The notes beneath the pieces are model-generated. The model made no database searches. It had not been told where the DNA came from and was given only the letters and a program-made list of their open reading frames with translations. Source: Topomyia yanbarensis (Eukaryota; Arthropoda; Insecta; Diptera; Culicidae). Taken from it: DNA of 64,000 bases. Position numbers and translations under genes: made by a program. Below are positions 1 to 11,126 of this stretch, one piece after another (position 1 is the stretch's first letter; each line of letters starts with the position of its first letter). The DNA lies in contig NC_080672.1 of the NCBI RefSeq assembly GCF_030247195.1, forward strand, positions 400,351,037 through 400,415,036, given 5' to 3'.

Positions 1-2
1 GC

Positions 3-2534
3 GACGTTTGTGGGCAAATGACATAAAAGACATATGATGGGTTTAGTTATTATGTCTCTTTTATTGATGATTTCACTCATTTCGTGATAATTTACTTAAT
101 CAGAAATAAGAGTGATGTGTTTCAGAAGTTTGTGGAGTATGAAGCAATGGTTACTGCTCAATTTAATTCGAGAATTTCCATGTTAACATCGGATAATGGT
201 GGCGAGTACTTTGGTAAAGAATTCATGGCCTTTTGCAGTGGCAAAGGGATCCAAATGATACCTACCGCACCATATACTCCTCAACAAAACGGAGTGAGCG
301 AGCGTATGAATCGCACTCTGATGGAAAAAGCTATAACTATACTACATGAAAGTAGTATGCCGTATGCCTTGTGGGGAGAGGCGGTTTATGTCTCTGCTTA
401 TTTGACAAACCGAAGCCCCACAAACGCATTACTAAAATGCAAAACGCCTTATGAAATGTGGTTTAAATGCAAGCCAGATGTTAGTAAATTGAGAGTGTTC
501 GGTTGTATTGCCTATGCGCATGTAAACAAGGTGCATCGTAGCAAGCTGGATGAAAAGAACAATATTTTGGCTATGGTCGGCTACAGTCCAAATGGTTTTC
601 GTTTGTGGGATGATAATAGGAATAAAATTATCGTTTCAAGAGACGTTATTTTTGATGAAGGAAAGTTTTATTTCGATAAGAAAAATGAGAGTTCGAACGA
701 AAACGTAAATGCGAATAAAAGCATAGAGAGAAGTGATGAGATGCTTGAGCAAGATTTAACGAAATCGCTAGAGGTGTCTGAGAATCTAAATGAAGAGGTA
801 AATAATGATGAAGAAGATGAGGTTTTCTTAGAAGCGGAGGACGAATCTGAAGATGAATTTGAAGATAGTTTCGAAAATGATTCTGTGAATGAAATGGAAT
901 CTGAAGTGTTACGTCGAAATCAAAGATCCCGACGAGCACCTGTTTGGCATCGGGACTATGCTATTAATTTTGAAAGCAGTTTCTTTGTTGCAAATATTGA
1001 AGGAGAAATTCCACAAAATATTGAAACTTTAATGAAACGTGATGATTGGCCAAAATGGAAAGCTGCTATCGATGAAGAAATGGCTTCTTTATTGGAAAAT
1101 CAGACATGGACCTTGGTGAGTGTCATTCCAAAAGGAAGGCGACCTATCAATTCCATGTGGATATTCACAATAAAGGACGATGAGTCTAATAGGTATAAAG
1201 CTAGGCTTGTTGCAAAGGGCTGTTCGCAACGCCCAGGATTGGACTATGGCGAAACCTTTGCTCCAGTGGCCAAAATGTGTACAATACGAACAATACTTTC
1301 AATGGCTGTTAGAAATAATTTATTAATTCATCAAATGGACGTTAAGGCGGCTTTTCTTAATGGGTCATTAACAGAAGATGTCTTTATGAGATTACCTCCT
1401 GATATGGATGGAAATATAAAGATGTGTAAATTAAACAAGAGTATTTATGGGCTTAAACAATCCAGTAGAACGTGGAATTTGAGGTTCAATGAAATTATTA
1501 CTCAGTTGGGTTTTACAAGGCTTGAGTCCGATACTTGTCTTTACATTTATAAAAATCATGGTTTGTTTATCATAATATATGTTGATGACGTACTTATTTT
1601 TGGTAAAGATGTAAAGATGATAAAATGGTTAAAACACAATCTTTCCAAACGATTCAAAATGAAGGATTTAGGGGAAGTTCATAACTTTCTTGGCCTAGAT
1701 ATCCGACGTAATTTTGAATCGGGCTGGATGATCTTGTCTCAAGAGAGGTATATTTCGAAGATCCTAAATAAATTCGGGATGACTGATTGTAAATCGGTCT
1801 CCACTCCAGTGGATCCTAGTATGAAATGGAAGAAAAACATAGGACAACAGACCAGCGCACCTTTCAAGGTCTTGCTGGGTTGTTTACAATATTTAACATT
1901 AATGAGTAGACCCGACATTACGTTTGCGGTCAGTCTGTTTAGTCGATTTCAGAATAACCCGGATGATTCCCATTGGAATGGACTTAAGCGGATTCTGAGA
2001 TATTTACAAGGCACTCGTAGTCTATGCTTGATCTATCGAAGGATGAAGGACAAGGAGACACTTTTGGGATACGCTGACGCGGATTTCGCCAATGACGAGG
2101 AAGATAGGCGCTCGATATCTGGAAGCGCATTTATGGTATTTGGAAACCTGGTGTCATGGGGAACGAAACGGCAACAACTCGTCTGCTTATCATCGACGGA
2201 GGCAGAGCTGGTTTCTCTTTGTGCAGCATCGAAGGAAGGAATTTGGCTGTCGAAAATATTGTGTGAGATTGGTACTTTCGCAGCACCATTCACAATATTT
2301 GAGGATAACATACCGTGCATAAAAATTGCAGAAGAGCCCCGTGACCACCAGAGAACTAAGCATATTGACGTGAAGTATATGTTTCTACGTGAACAAATTC
2401 AAATGAAGAAGATAATTTTAAAATACGTGCCTTCAGAAAATCAAGTAGCAGATGTATTTACTAAATCACTTACAAAAACAAAGTTTTCAAACATGATTGA
2501 AATGTTAGGAATGAAAATTGAGGGGAAGTGTTGA
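3..2534 (+). pseudogene. Ty1/copia retrotransposon pol (integrase, RT, RNase H), 5'-truncated by the window edge
   Basis: This is the 3' part of a copia polyprotein. The integrase core shows an early Asp at about nt 3-5, then D and E in LTSDNGGEYF and QQNGVSERMN, with 35 residues between them (DD35E). RT follows with IYGLKQSS and the catalytic YVDD near nt 1578-1589. Copia RNase H follows with YADADF near nt 2070 and SSTEAEL. The order integrase-RT-RNase H identifies Ty1/copia rather than gypsy. From nt 84 the frame is open for 816 codons. Upstream, the same frame still reads integrase (FIDDFTHF) but meets a TAA at 24-26, so this copy cannot make a full polyprotein. Gag and protease lie outside the window. 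The protein stops three bases into the LTR at 2529, which is normal for the family. The long open frame suggests a fairly young insertion. Confidence 0.95.
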
Positions 2535-2754
2535 AATTATATGAACAAGGCAATTTCCATTACAGTATTATACATACAGCGTATCGCTAAATACACACTC
2601 AATCATATGTAGTGAGTAGGGCAGACGAACAATCGCTAGTGCAACAGAGCGCTCAGTAGTCAGGACAGTGAGAAGAAACCAATATTGTTATCAACAACTA
2701 TTCTGAGTTAATACAAAGAGTTTTAACAGTGATCTAGTGTCTATTGCGTGAACA
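2529..2754 (+). repeat. 3' LTR of the copia element
   Basis: The LTR begins TGTTGAAATT directly after a polypurine run (aggggaag, 2521-2528) and overlaps the end of pol. Its right end is placed at gtgaaca (2754), which gives the TGTT...AACA ends usual for copia LTRs, at about 226 bp. An end at 2762-2764 (..CA) is an alternative. The 5' LTR is outside the window, so the pair cannot be compared. Confidence 0.75.
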
Positions 2755-3004
2755 TAATATCACACGGTTGCGGGAGAGTATTTAGAGTGAGTTTTCACTA
2801 GAATACGTTTCCCTTCGCTTCGTTGCTCATCTTCACTTTGGTGTTCTGGTAAGTTGGTCGTAGAGGTCTGAGAGGGAATTCTTCTAGACTGTTCGACATT
2901 CTCCTACCATTCTACTCTCAACACAGTTTTCTAGGCAATTCTTCTACTAGATCCTTAAAACTATGGCAAAAGACAGACCAGTAATTTTGTTTGATGACAT
3001 GTAA
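2755..3004 (+). other. Possible primer-binding site, leader and gag start to the right of the LTR
   Basis: The bases directly after the LTR (taatatcacac) resemble a weakened initiator-tRNA primer site (tggtatcagag). An untranslated stretch of about 200 bp follows, then ATG at 2963 opening a 13-codon frame (MAKDRPVILFDDM) that stops at 3002. Leader plus gag start should follow a 5' LTR, not a 3' LTR. One explanation is a tandem pair of elements sharing one LTR, the second cut off near 3004. The 13-residue match to a gag start is suggestive only; ordinary flank is the alternative. Confidence 0.3.
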
Positions 3005-3339
3005 AGGGTGTACAAAAATACTACTGATTTCTCTACAAAGCATGAATAAGAACTATAGCTGTATTTACCTAGATTAAGCATATATTATATTTGAGCACAC
3101 GCAGCTTACAGGTTTCATTTCGGAAAACATGGATTTTTGGACAATACAAAAGAGATGTTACAATGAATTAATTTGCTAAACTAGCCGGAATTTTATCTAC
3201 TATAGGACTGACTAATCGAAAGGAAATCCCCTGATTACTGTTATCTTGCAATTTACGTAAATTTTGTTAAATGTAACCAGAGCTTAAAAAAATTGACATC
3301 CCTGCGTGAACTTGAAAGAGAACCGAAATTTAATTCTTG
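3005..3339. other. No gene seen
   Basis: AT-rich sequence with short frames only. I recognise nothing in it. Confidence 0.6.
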
Positions 3340-3660
3340 CCCGCCTCGTCATTCATTCTCCCGACTAAGCGCATTCGGGTTCGCATATGTTCGGTTTCAG
3401 AAGCAAGCTGAATTTTGTTTCTATGCTAGCTCTGAGAGGGATTATTGTGCGAAAATGCACTAGACATAGATTACGCAGCTCACTAATGCTCGAACTGTTC
3501 ACATAATAACAAATGAATGCTTTGGTTGGTGGAGGATTTTATATTTCCTCTGCACTCAAACATTCGATTCTGCATGAAATTTCAGTCAGTTGGAAAGTTG
3601 AATGACCGAGGCGTTGAATCTGAATGTCAGTTTCGATAAGCAGAAATAGTTAACTGATTT
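3340..3660 (+). repeat. Diverged interspersed repeat, copy 1 (second copy near 15.9 kb)
   Basis: This block aligns by eye with 15900-16270 in the same orientation. Shared landmarks in the same order are agctgaattttgtttct, ctctgag, gattacgcagctcac / gattacgcagttcac, tgctcgaa / tgctctaa, aacaaatgaatgcttt, cattcgattctg and gaatgaccga / gaatgaatga. No coding frame is conserved. Its class is unknown; the 15.9 kb copy lies inside a gaatcga-rich region that may be a hAT-type MITE. Confidence 0.6.
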
Positions 3661-4649
3661 TAAAATTTCGAAGCACTGAATGTAACATTGATGACATCAC
3701 TACAATTACTCGAAACTATAAATATGGTTGATCTAAATAATTTTAGCATCGCACTTGCTTCCGACAAATCAAAGAAAACACATCGCACTGGCTTCTCCTG
3801 TGCCGAAGAGTTTTTTGAAGAAAGCTGTAATGCTTTTTGATTACAGGTTTGTTTTACCAAAATTTAGGAAACAATTTCAATCAACGTTGTTCCACCTACC
3901 GTTGAATGTTGTGTGGATAACGAAGACGTAATGTGTTTTCGAAAACGCCGTTTTTTTCAAACCGAATTGAGAGGATCAGAGCAAAATTCCGAAAGCACTC
4001 GTTCTGAGTGCATAGAAAAGATAGAAGAGGTGCTCTTGAGGCTTCTTAGATTAGCTGATTCTTTTTTTTCTCCTCCGTGATTTCTGATCATCTCTCATTT
4101 TAGTCTAAAACGAATAAAAAACAGATCGTGAGACTGCTATATACTGAAGACATAAAATCAAAATTATTGGACTAACAGATTCAACCAGTCACAACATTTT
4201 AGTCGCAACAGTGTTGCGAACTCGCATGAACGGAACGAATTCTTCGCATGAAAGTGAAATTAAGTGCCAATGAAAATGATGATGCGTTAAAATGACGCGA
4301 AAGCAAAAACTGTCATCTCAGCTATATCGTTCTCAGTAAATTGAAATATTTTTGCCTAGTACGCTTGAATGTGATGTCTAGTATTTATACTAAGAGTACA
4401 GAGTGCACAGACCTAATACAGTATTTAAATTGGGTACAATTCAAAAACCTGTCCTTTAAATTTAAAATAGAGTTGCTAATATCGAGTATTACATCTGAGT
4501 TTTGTTAAACGGGACAATCACTTGCGATGATGCGTTCACGGCTGGAGGTTTAGTTCTCAGTCGTCCATTAAACTTCTTCTACTATCTTTTAAATAATTCA
4601 AATAATTCATTCGGTTCAATGCTTTAGCCAATCGAAACAGTGGCTCTGT
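3661..4649. other. Unassigned AT-rich stretch with one short repeat match
   Basis: No convincing coding region. At about 4171-4200, a run reading accagtcacaacattttagt matches the arm of a small inverted repeat near 44920-44990, so a fragment of that MITE is probably present. The remainder is unrecognised. Confidence 0.5.
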
Positions 4650-5479
4650 TATCTAGTTATATCTATTTCCAACAATAAAAATAATAAAACGAGTTTTACT
4701 GGTTGTCCAACAGATCTCACGCAAGCTCTTAACCATTGCACGTAGATACCTGTTTACGAAGCAGGGAAATATTTTTTCCTCACCAACTGAGTATAGGAGG
4801 TCATTCATATCAATCTCGCTATTGAACACTTCCGTGTCATAATCGTGGTTGCTGCCTTTATGTTCGCAATCATGCTTGCTTGTTGCCTTTATGATTGTGA
4901 ATTTCCTCAATGATTGTGCTGGCTGTAGATTTTGAGATATTGACGCAGCTTTTGCCGTTGTCAATATTACCGGAACATGTGCCACATATTTGATAATTGT
5001 TTGTATTCAGCGGTAAATAAATCGTAATGTGACGTTTTTTCACAGAACTGGAACGTACTAGTTTGCCTTTGATATGTGCAAAGAATACTATGTCTAATTG
5101 TACTATCGCATTATGTTTTGTACTGCATTTCTCCCATACGTGATATGTATCTGCAAGTAAGCGGTATCCGATCTTGTAACCGAACATTGATTCTCTCAAC
5201 GTTCATTTATATGAAGATCTTAATTACAGCATTGTCACACACAACCATTAAAATTTATTGGTTTTAAATCATTCGAAATCAATTCCAACCAATTTGTTGA
5301 ACGCTATGAGCGCAGAATACCTGAGGTGGTAGAACTCAATAAAGGTGGCTATCGTACGTATAGCCTCCATTTTCACCTTCAGAAAATGTTCCTCATCACA
5401 AATACTCGGTCTTATGCGAACCACCACTAATCACATTATTTGGCCGGTGCACCACTTCTTGCTTCTGCGACTCACTCAT
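4650..5479 (-). pseudogene. Degenerate non-LTR retrotransposon ORF1 (gag-like)
   Basis: On the minus strand an ATG at 5479 opens MSESQKQEVVH, the same start as the ORF1 relic at 43043. The similarity runs on through about 5270 and 5223-4650. Readable blocks include a 109-residue frame (5199-4870) ending in a zinc-knuckle-like C-x2-C-x4-D-x4-C (CGTCSGNIDNGKSC), where the usual His is Asp. Frameshifts separate the blocks. ORF1 proteins of this kind bind LINE RNA. ORF2 is not present beside it. Nucleotide similarity to 43043-44390 is continuous across TTAA at 5220-5223, the intact form of the site where the other copy carries a MITE. It is one of four ORF1 relatives in the window. Confidence 0.75.
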
Positions 5480-5502
5480 CTCAACAGATTACTAGGGCAT
5501 GG

Positions 5503-5669
5503 TATCCCGATCAGAAACACATAACAGAAATATTTCAAAACTATATCTCGAATTGTTACTTGTTACAATTTTTTGTTATTTTAACTACTAACGAGACCTA
5601 ATTTATAACACAATATGATACAAAAATTGTGTTCTGTTATAATCTTGATATTTCATTCTGATCGGGATA
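5503..5669. mobile_element. Short MITE with TATCCCGATCAGAA terminal inverted repeats
   Basis: Fourteen bases at 5503-5516 (tatcccgatcagaa) are exactly inverted at 5656-5669. The 167-bp unit is AT-rich and non-coding, and the arms stay loosely complementary further in. The outer TA may be the target duplication, which would suggest a Tc1/mariner-type mobiliser; that assignment is inference. Confidence 0.75.
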
Positions 5670-5894
5670 GTAGAAGTTTCCTTTGTTCTTCAGACAAGGA
5701 ACACAATATAAAAGTAACTTTATTTGTCGTTCGCTTCACACCGGCTGGAACAGAAGCATAAACCACACTGAATTTCGTGACCATCGATTTTGGTTGTTGG
5801 AAACAGCAATCTTCTAACTTTATCACAAACCAAACGAGCTACAAGCTAAAGTCGTTGATGATAATGTTTTTGAAATTTATTTTCAAAACATTTC

Positions 5895-5930
5895 GGGGGG
5901 GGGGTTAGCACGCTAGCCCCCCCCCCCCCC
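5895..5930. repeat. G10/C14 homopolymer hairpin
   Basis: Ten G (5895-5904) and fourteen C (5917-5930) flank ttagcacgctag, which itself pairs around a 2-nt loop. The whole can fold as one GC stem. Tract length is likely unstable and error-prone in assembly. It may be the end of an interspersed repeat, since a related phrase (cccctaactacgtc) occurs near 10546. Confidence 0.8.
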
Positions 5931-8511
5931 TATAGCTACGTGCCTGTCGGCGCGGTGGTAGCAGCGAAAGACAATTCTTCCTATGAAGATGAATAGTCAT
6001 TATGTGCAAGTGCAAACATTGAATCCACTCATGTGATTTAATCTTGAATGAAGTTGTCGGATTAGCCCGAGCTGTGAGCCCTGAAGTGCGATGGTTCCGG
6101 ATTAGTGAACACCAACGCGACTCGATTATGTTTAACGAAATTATCTTACTTTCATTGGTTATTTATTTTTATTTGACTATTCCAAACCAACCATTTCCCG
6201 CTATTCCCGCCCTAAAACGACCAACGACTCAAGCGTGATAGTGAAACAAATCGGTTACAGTCGAAATATGAAATGATCATTATTATTATTGTTATTATTA
6301 CCACCCGAACGGTTGGCGGCCACTTCACTTCGCACTTGGATGCCAGACCAAACCACGCAGAACCCCGCAGCGGAAAACAATGTGATATGGATGGAGCATC
6401 ATCGCGTGGTTAGTCTCGTGTTTCTCGCCATGCCATGCCAGCAGCATATTCGCAACGAGCGGGTTATCGTTCGTGTGGGTGGGGAGGTCCGAAGAATTTG
6501 AATATTCTTCCGCTCTGCTGTAAATATTATGTTCGCCTGAATGTAATATTCATAATGCATGCCAAATATTGCCTCCGGATTCATGGGTTTCGCAGGCGTT
6601 TGCTTCAGAAATGTTTGCGTCGGTAGCGCGTCCGTTTCTTCGCCCAGTTCAGCCCGCGTTGGGCCGGTGTGAATCAGTGTATGCCAGTCATGTCGAACAG
6701 TTGAGTTGGTTAAGAGTGCCTTTTCATCTGTAATACTGTTCGTGGAATGTATGGCTGGACGTCGATGTAGCGAAGCAAAACAGTCGTCCTCACGGGAAAC
6801 CTTACAACTTTAGTGCTGTTGTAAAATTGCAAACTACAAATCGTAAATTCGCATTCGATTTGTGACCAATACGGAATAAATGAACAGCAACCATAAATCT
6901 CACGGACATTTCTCTGCTGTCAATTATACTGGTCCGATCGGAAACCGTGATTTACACGGGAGGAGCGAAACTCCTGTGGTGCCAATGATTACGATTTGAA
7001 ATGATTGCTCACCCCCCTCTTTCTTCTACCCCCACCACCGCCGAATGTGTCGATGAATCTTGATAATCTCCACCAGTCCGTACCTACCAGTAGCTTGGCT
7101 GTTTGCAATGAAAAAGGATATTGGAAATGTATGTGCACATAGGTACCTTGCTGCTCGGACGGTTCTGATGAAACAAACATATCGACTGGATGTGAAATAA
7201 CCGACCGATTGAAGAAGCGGCGTGTGGCAGAAAACCGGTAGCCAGTTGTAATGTGCAAACACTACATTTTAATGTAGCACCGTAATTCAATAAACTGGCA
7301 TACAACTTGAATTGAAGCTTGGATCGTTTGCATTTCCACCGGATAAACAATAACAGTACATCATTGAGAGAGAGCTGCACACGAGGGGTGCAAATAGATA
7401 TGTAGAATAATCCACAGTGACGCAGGCATCATTCTTGGAGATTGAAATAACGATCGAGTGCGAGACAGGAATCCAAAATCTTTCAATACACAGCATTCAT
7501 TAGAACTTAAGTAATATGATTTGACACCATTTACACACATTTCAGCGATAGAGAACAACGTTTGTACACGTCATGCAAGTGTTGTTCAAGAATCATATAT
7601 TGACTCAAAAAAATTTATTGAATACAATAAAAGTCTCAATATTATGTGTTTGGCAAGTCCATGTTGTCTATTCACTCTGAGAGGCTAAAATGTCGCGGAC
7701 CAGCAGTGCAAAATATTGTTTTTCCTACCTACACTTGCATTTATCAAAAAGTCTGCTCTATCTTAAACTTAGAGTATTGATTTGAATTTGATCATCGGTA
7801 TGAACAGAAAAATGCTGTATACTTGGATTTTCGTGCATTTATTAATTTTTTTCACGATCAGTGCAAAAGTTACGTTAGGGCGAAGACTACATATTAAGAA
7901 GACTGATATCTCTTTCCTTCCCTCATACAAACGAGCAGCGACAGAGGTTACAGCGTCTCTATTGGAGGAAGATGGGAAGCTTTATGTAAAAATGTATATG
8001 TGTGTGTGCATCACTATGGGAAGTATCACCTTTACCCGCAAGTGGCGTTGCTGTTACTATCTCCAGATTCTGGACAGAGTTGCCAGTCTTCTTGATATGG
8101 TATGTTCCGATATGGTTTAAATCAGATGATGCTGATATTTCTATAGCTGCGTTCTGGTCTGCGATAAACGACAATGTCAAAAAATAACAAATTCAAGTTA
8201 AAGGATATGGATAACTTGTATAAGACGGTGACTTATTTTTAATTCCGATATTTTCTTGCATTGAAATTTCTTCATCATACGTTTTTGTCAACAAATAGCA
8301 AATGTGTTTCTGAACATAGCACTTGAATGCATTGGATACTTGATAGTTTGCTAATTCTGAACAGCGTTTTGTGGTGACATAATGTTCAATACACATGCGC
8401 GTTTTTCCACAGTTTGAAAATGCTCTCGTTAAGTTTGTGGTATTGTGGTATTAACTGAAAACATACAAAAACCTGTTTTAATCCACCTGTGCTTTTCTCA
8501 TCAATCCAAAC
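5931..8511. other. No gene recognised (2.6 kb)
   Basis: Mixed-composition sequence with several 60-110 codon frames on both strands, none with a recognisable domain or plausible structure. The longest plus-strand frame, 7782-8120, opens with a hydrophobic stretch resembling a signal anchor, but nothing after it supports a protein. I see no obvious repeat here, so it may be single-copy intergenic or intronic DNA. Confidence 0.5.
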
Positions 8512-8513
8512 TA

Positions 8514-10139
8514 CACGGAAAAAATAGTTCACAAAATCGTGAATTCGTTTATGAACATTATTCATAAAACCAATGACTCATGATGATTTTCATAGATATA
8601 GGAGCCTTAGTTCACAAAATCAAAATATTCTGGATATGTTCTCGTGAACTATTTTGCGAAATTCAAAATTGCATTCATGAATCCATTTAATTCTCGTGAA
8701 CTAATTCATGATCTTTAATATATTAGGTACGATCCAATATTCGTGCTCGTGAAATAGTTCATAAAATCATCAAATATTATTCATGTATTCGTGAACTGGT
8801 TCATAATTCCTAATGAATATCCGCGCTCGTGAAATAGTTCACGAAATCATGAAATATAATTCATGTATTCGTGAACTGGTTCATGATAACTATTATAAGT
8901 CACAACTCACGTTCATTTTTGTTAAAAAAATTTCACAAAATCATTAAATATTATTCATATATTCGTGAACTGGTTCATGATGCCTAGCACATTATTTACA
9001 ATCTATTTTGCATGCTGTTGATATTTAGAAGATATCGCTAATCATTTACATGCAACATTATAATGAAATTTTCCCGTGAACTCTTCCACAAAATTTAGAG
9101 AATTGTTCGTGGAATCATTTTTATTCCATGTACTGCTTTATGAAATGTCCAGCTGCTAGCGATCATAGTAATAGACACGAGCATTAGATATCAAAAAACT
9201 ATTAGGATCTTAGGACCTCGAACATCGTTATTCATTTGAAAATTCCAAGTAGTGTGCGTGATATAATTCACAGAACAAGATATCGCGAATAAGTCACATT
9301 TTAATGTTCCTTTTCATATTGTCACGTTATTTCGAATAAAAAACCGATAGTAACAAAAAAGTAATAGATCACAATTAGACGAAGAGAATTTACGAATACC
9401 ATGGTAAAACTGCTGATATCATGAACATTAGACTTATTACTCTTCGTGTAAAATGTGGAAGTAAGTTTCAAAATAAAACATTACGATAACATGAACATAA
9501 ATTACAAAAATCATGACTAAGATCCGGAAATTATGAACATGAATTACTCTATTTATGTCTAAAATATTACGACAACATGGACAGTGAAATCAGCACCTGA
9601 AATCATGAACACAAATCACACAACTTGTGACAAAAACATCTAAAATCGTGACTAAGATCCTGAAATCATGAACATGAATCACTCTACTCATCACTAAAAT
9701 ATCACGATAACGTGAATAGAAATCACAAAAATCGCGACTATGATCCTGAAATCATGAATTTTAATCCCGCTAGACAGAAAGAAAATGCGATAGTAAACTC
9801 ATGAATAAGATAGCACAATAACGTGATGAGAAATCATAAGAATCGCGAATAAGCTCTTGAAAACATCATTTGACTGTCGGCTGTTTATTCCCAAATCATG
9901 AACTAGAATCCCAATGAAAACTAAATATGTCCAGGGAACAACAACAGGACCCTAACCAAATATTCTAATGTAAAGCCATGTATATATTCGGGGCGAACTA
10001 GTTTTTGAAATCACAAATAGTTTCATGAATTCGAGGTTTATTATACATAATTTCAAGAACTTGGTCATGGTTTTCGTAAATTGTTCATTTCACGCAATCG
10101 TGACCTTTTGTTCATGAATTTATGACTGTTTTTTTCGTG
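8514..10139 (+). mobile_element. Dyad-array element, copy A (full length, non-coding)
   Basis: This is a 1626-bp unit flanked by TA (8512-8513, 10140-10141). Its ends are imperfect inverted repeats, CACGGAAAAAATAGT and CACGAAAAAAACAGT. The left half is a tandem array whose unit (about 80 bp; starts at 8741, 8821 and 8915) contains gtgaaatagttcac and gtgaactggttcatga, both GTGAA-N4-TTCA dyads. A unique core near 9000-9330 contains gatatttagaagatat and agctgctagcga. The right half is a different array built on atcatgaac, cactctactcat, atcacgataacgtgaa and gtgactaagatcc. No coding frame runs through it. It reads as a non-autonomous cut-and-paste transposon whose repeated dyads could bind a transposase; that function is inferred. 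Confidence 0.75.
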
Positions 10140-10141
10140 TA

Positions 10142-10607
10142 CGATTCCATGGCTGGTTATGTTCAATATAATGGTGGAAATGTCCATTACATATTCAGTA
10201 TGATTTGCATATACATACAATGGATCGACAGCCACGAACTTGAGAAGCTATGTGTCGAAGCTGAAACACTTGAATTCAGCAACGGATCCAGGAGGAAAGT
10301 TCGGGGGTCCGGACCCCGCCAAAGAGTATCAACTTGTTAACAAATTTTAAATTAGTTTCAATCTAAAGTAGTTTTTAAACTCAAAATCATTTCAAACCAA
10401 ATTTTTCACTGGTTTTACAGACGCACTAGGGAAATTTCTTTTGGAGGAACTAGGAAATTTCTACAGGAGGGGGGGATCGGGTGAATTAATGAGGGAAGGG
10501 TGGTGTGTGATGGGTAGGGGGAAGGGGTGTAGTAGCCCCACACCGCCGGCCCCTAACTACGTCTTTGTTAAAATACAGAAAACCTATATTAGCCAAATAA
10601 AATTGGA
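10142..10607. other. No gene; purine-rich segment
   Basis: Contains a G-rich tract at about 10440-10535 followed by a C-rich stretch and taactacgtc, possibly the end of a repeat related to the one at 5895. Otherwise nothing recognised. Confidence 0.5.
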
Positions 10608-11126
10608 CCAGGATTAGGTTGAGAAAGGCAAAAAAGTAAGGTGAATTTGTGAAATACGAGTCAAACATTTCTGAGGAGCAGATGTGAATTCAACTCAGCA
10701 ACATAACCACTTTCCCGGAGCTTCCGGCTCCGCCAAAGTTGTCCAATGTAGTCAACGTGGATTTGATAGGGCATCAGTGTGCTGAAACTATCAATCCAAA
10801 CATTTTCGAACACATTTTATGAAGTTTTGGATCATGCGTAACCTCACTCTTGAACCTGTAACTCCGGCACCGGAAGTCGGAATTAAATTAAATTCAACAG
10901 CAGCCTATGGGAACGTTGTACCTTTCATTTGAAACTAAGTTTGAAAAAATCGGTTCAGCCATCACATACATACATACACACGCACACACACATACGCACA
11001 CACAGACATTTGCCTAACTCGACGAACTGAGTCGAATGGTATACGAGACTCAGCCCTCCTGACCTCGGCTAAACAGTCGGTTGTCAGAGTGATTGCATAG
11101 CCTTTCTATATGAGAAAGGCAAAAAA
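10608..11126 (+). mobile_element. Widespread mosquito-type interspersed repeat with gagaaaggc ends
   Basis: The 15-mer gagaaaggcaaaaaa occurs in direct orientation at 10621-10635 and 11112-11126. Between them lie phrases I associate with a very common mosquito repeat: cttccggctc, atcggttcagccatcac, a CA-rich microsatellite (10972-11005), and ctcgacgaactgagtcgaat with its short dyad. It is non-coding. The class (MITE or LINE 3' tail) cannot be decided from this copy. Confidence 0.6.

Noticed and set aside
7782..8120. Possible secreted protein (hydrophobic start)
   Set aside because: No domain or codon signature after the first 30 residues, and opposing frames of similar length overlap it.
8741..9000. 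CRISPR-like array because of regular ~80-bp repeats
   Set aside because: The units are contiguous and diverged without unique spacers of constant length, eukaryotic context, no cas-like genes; it is part of a transposon.
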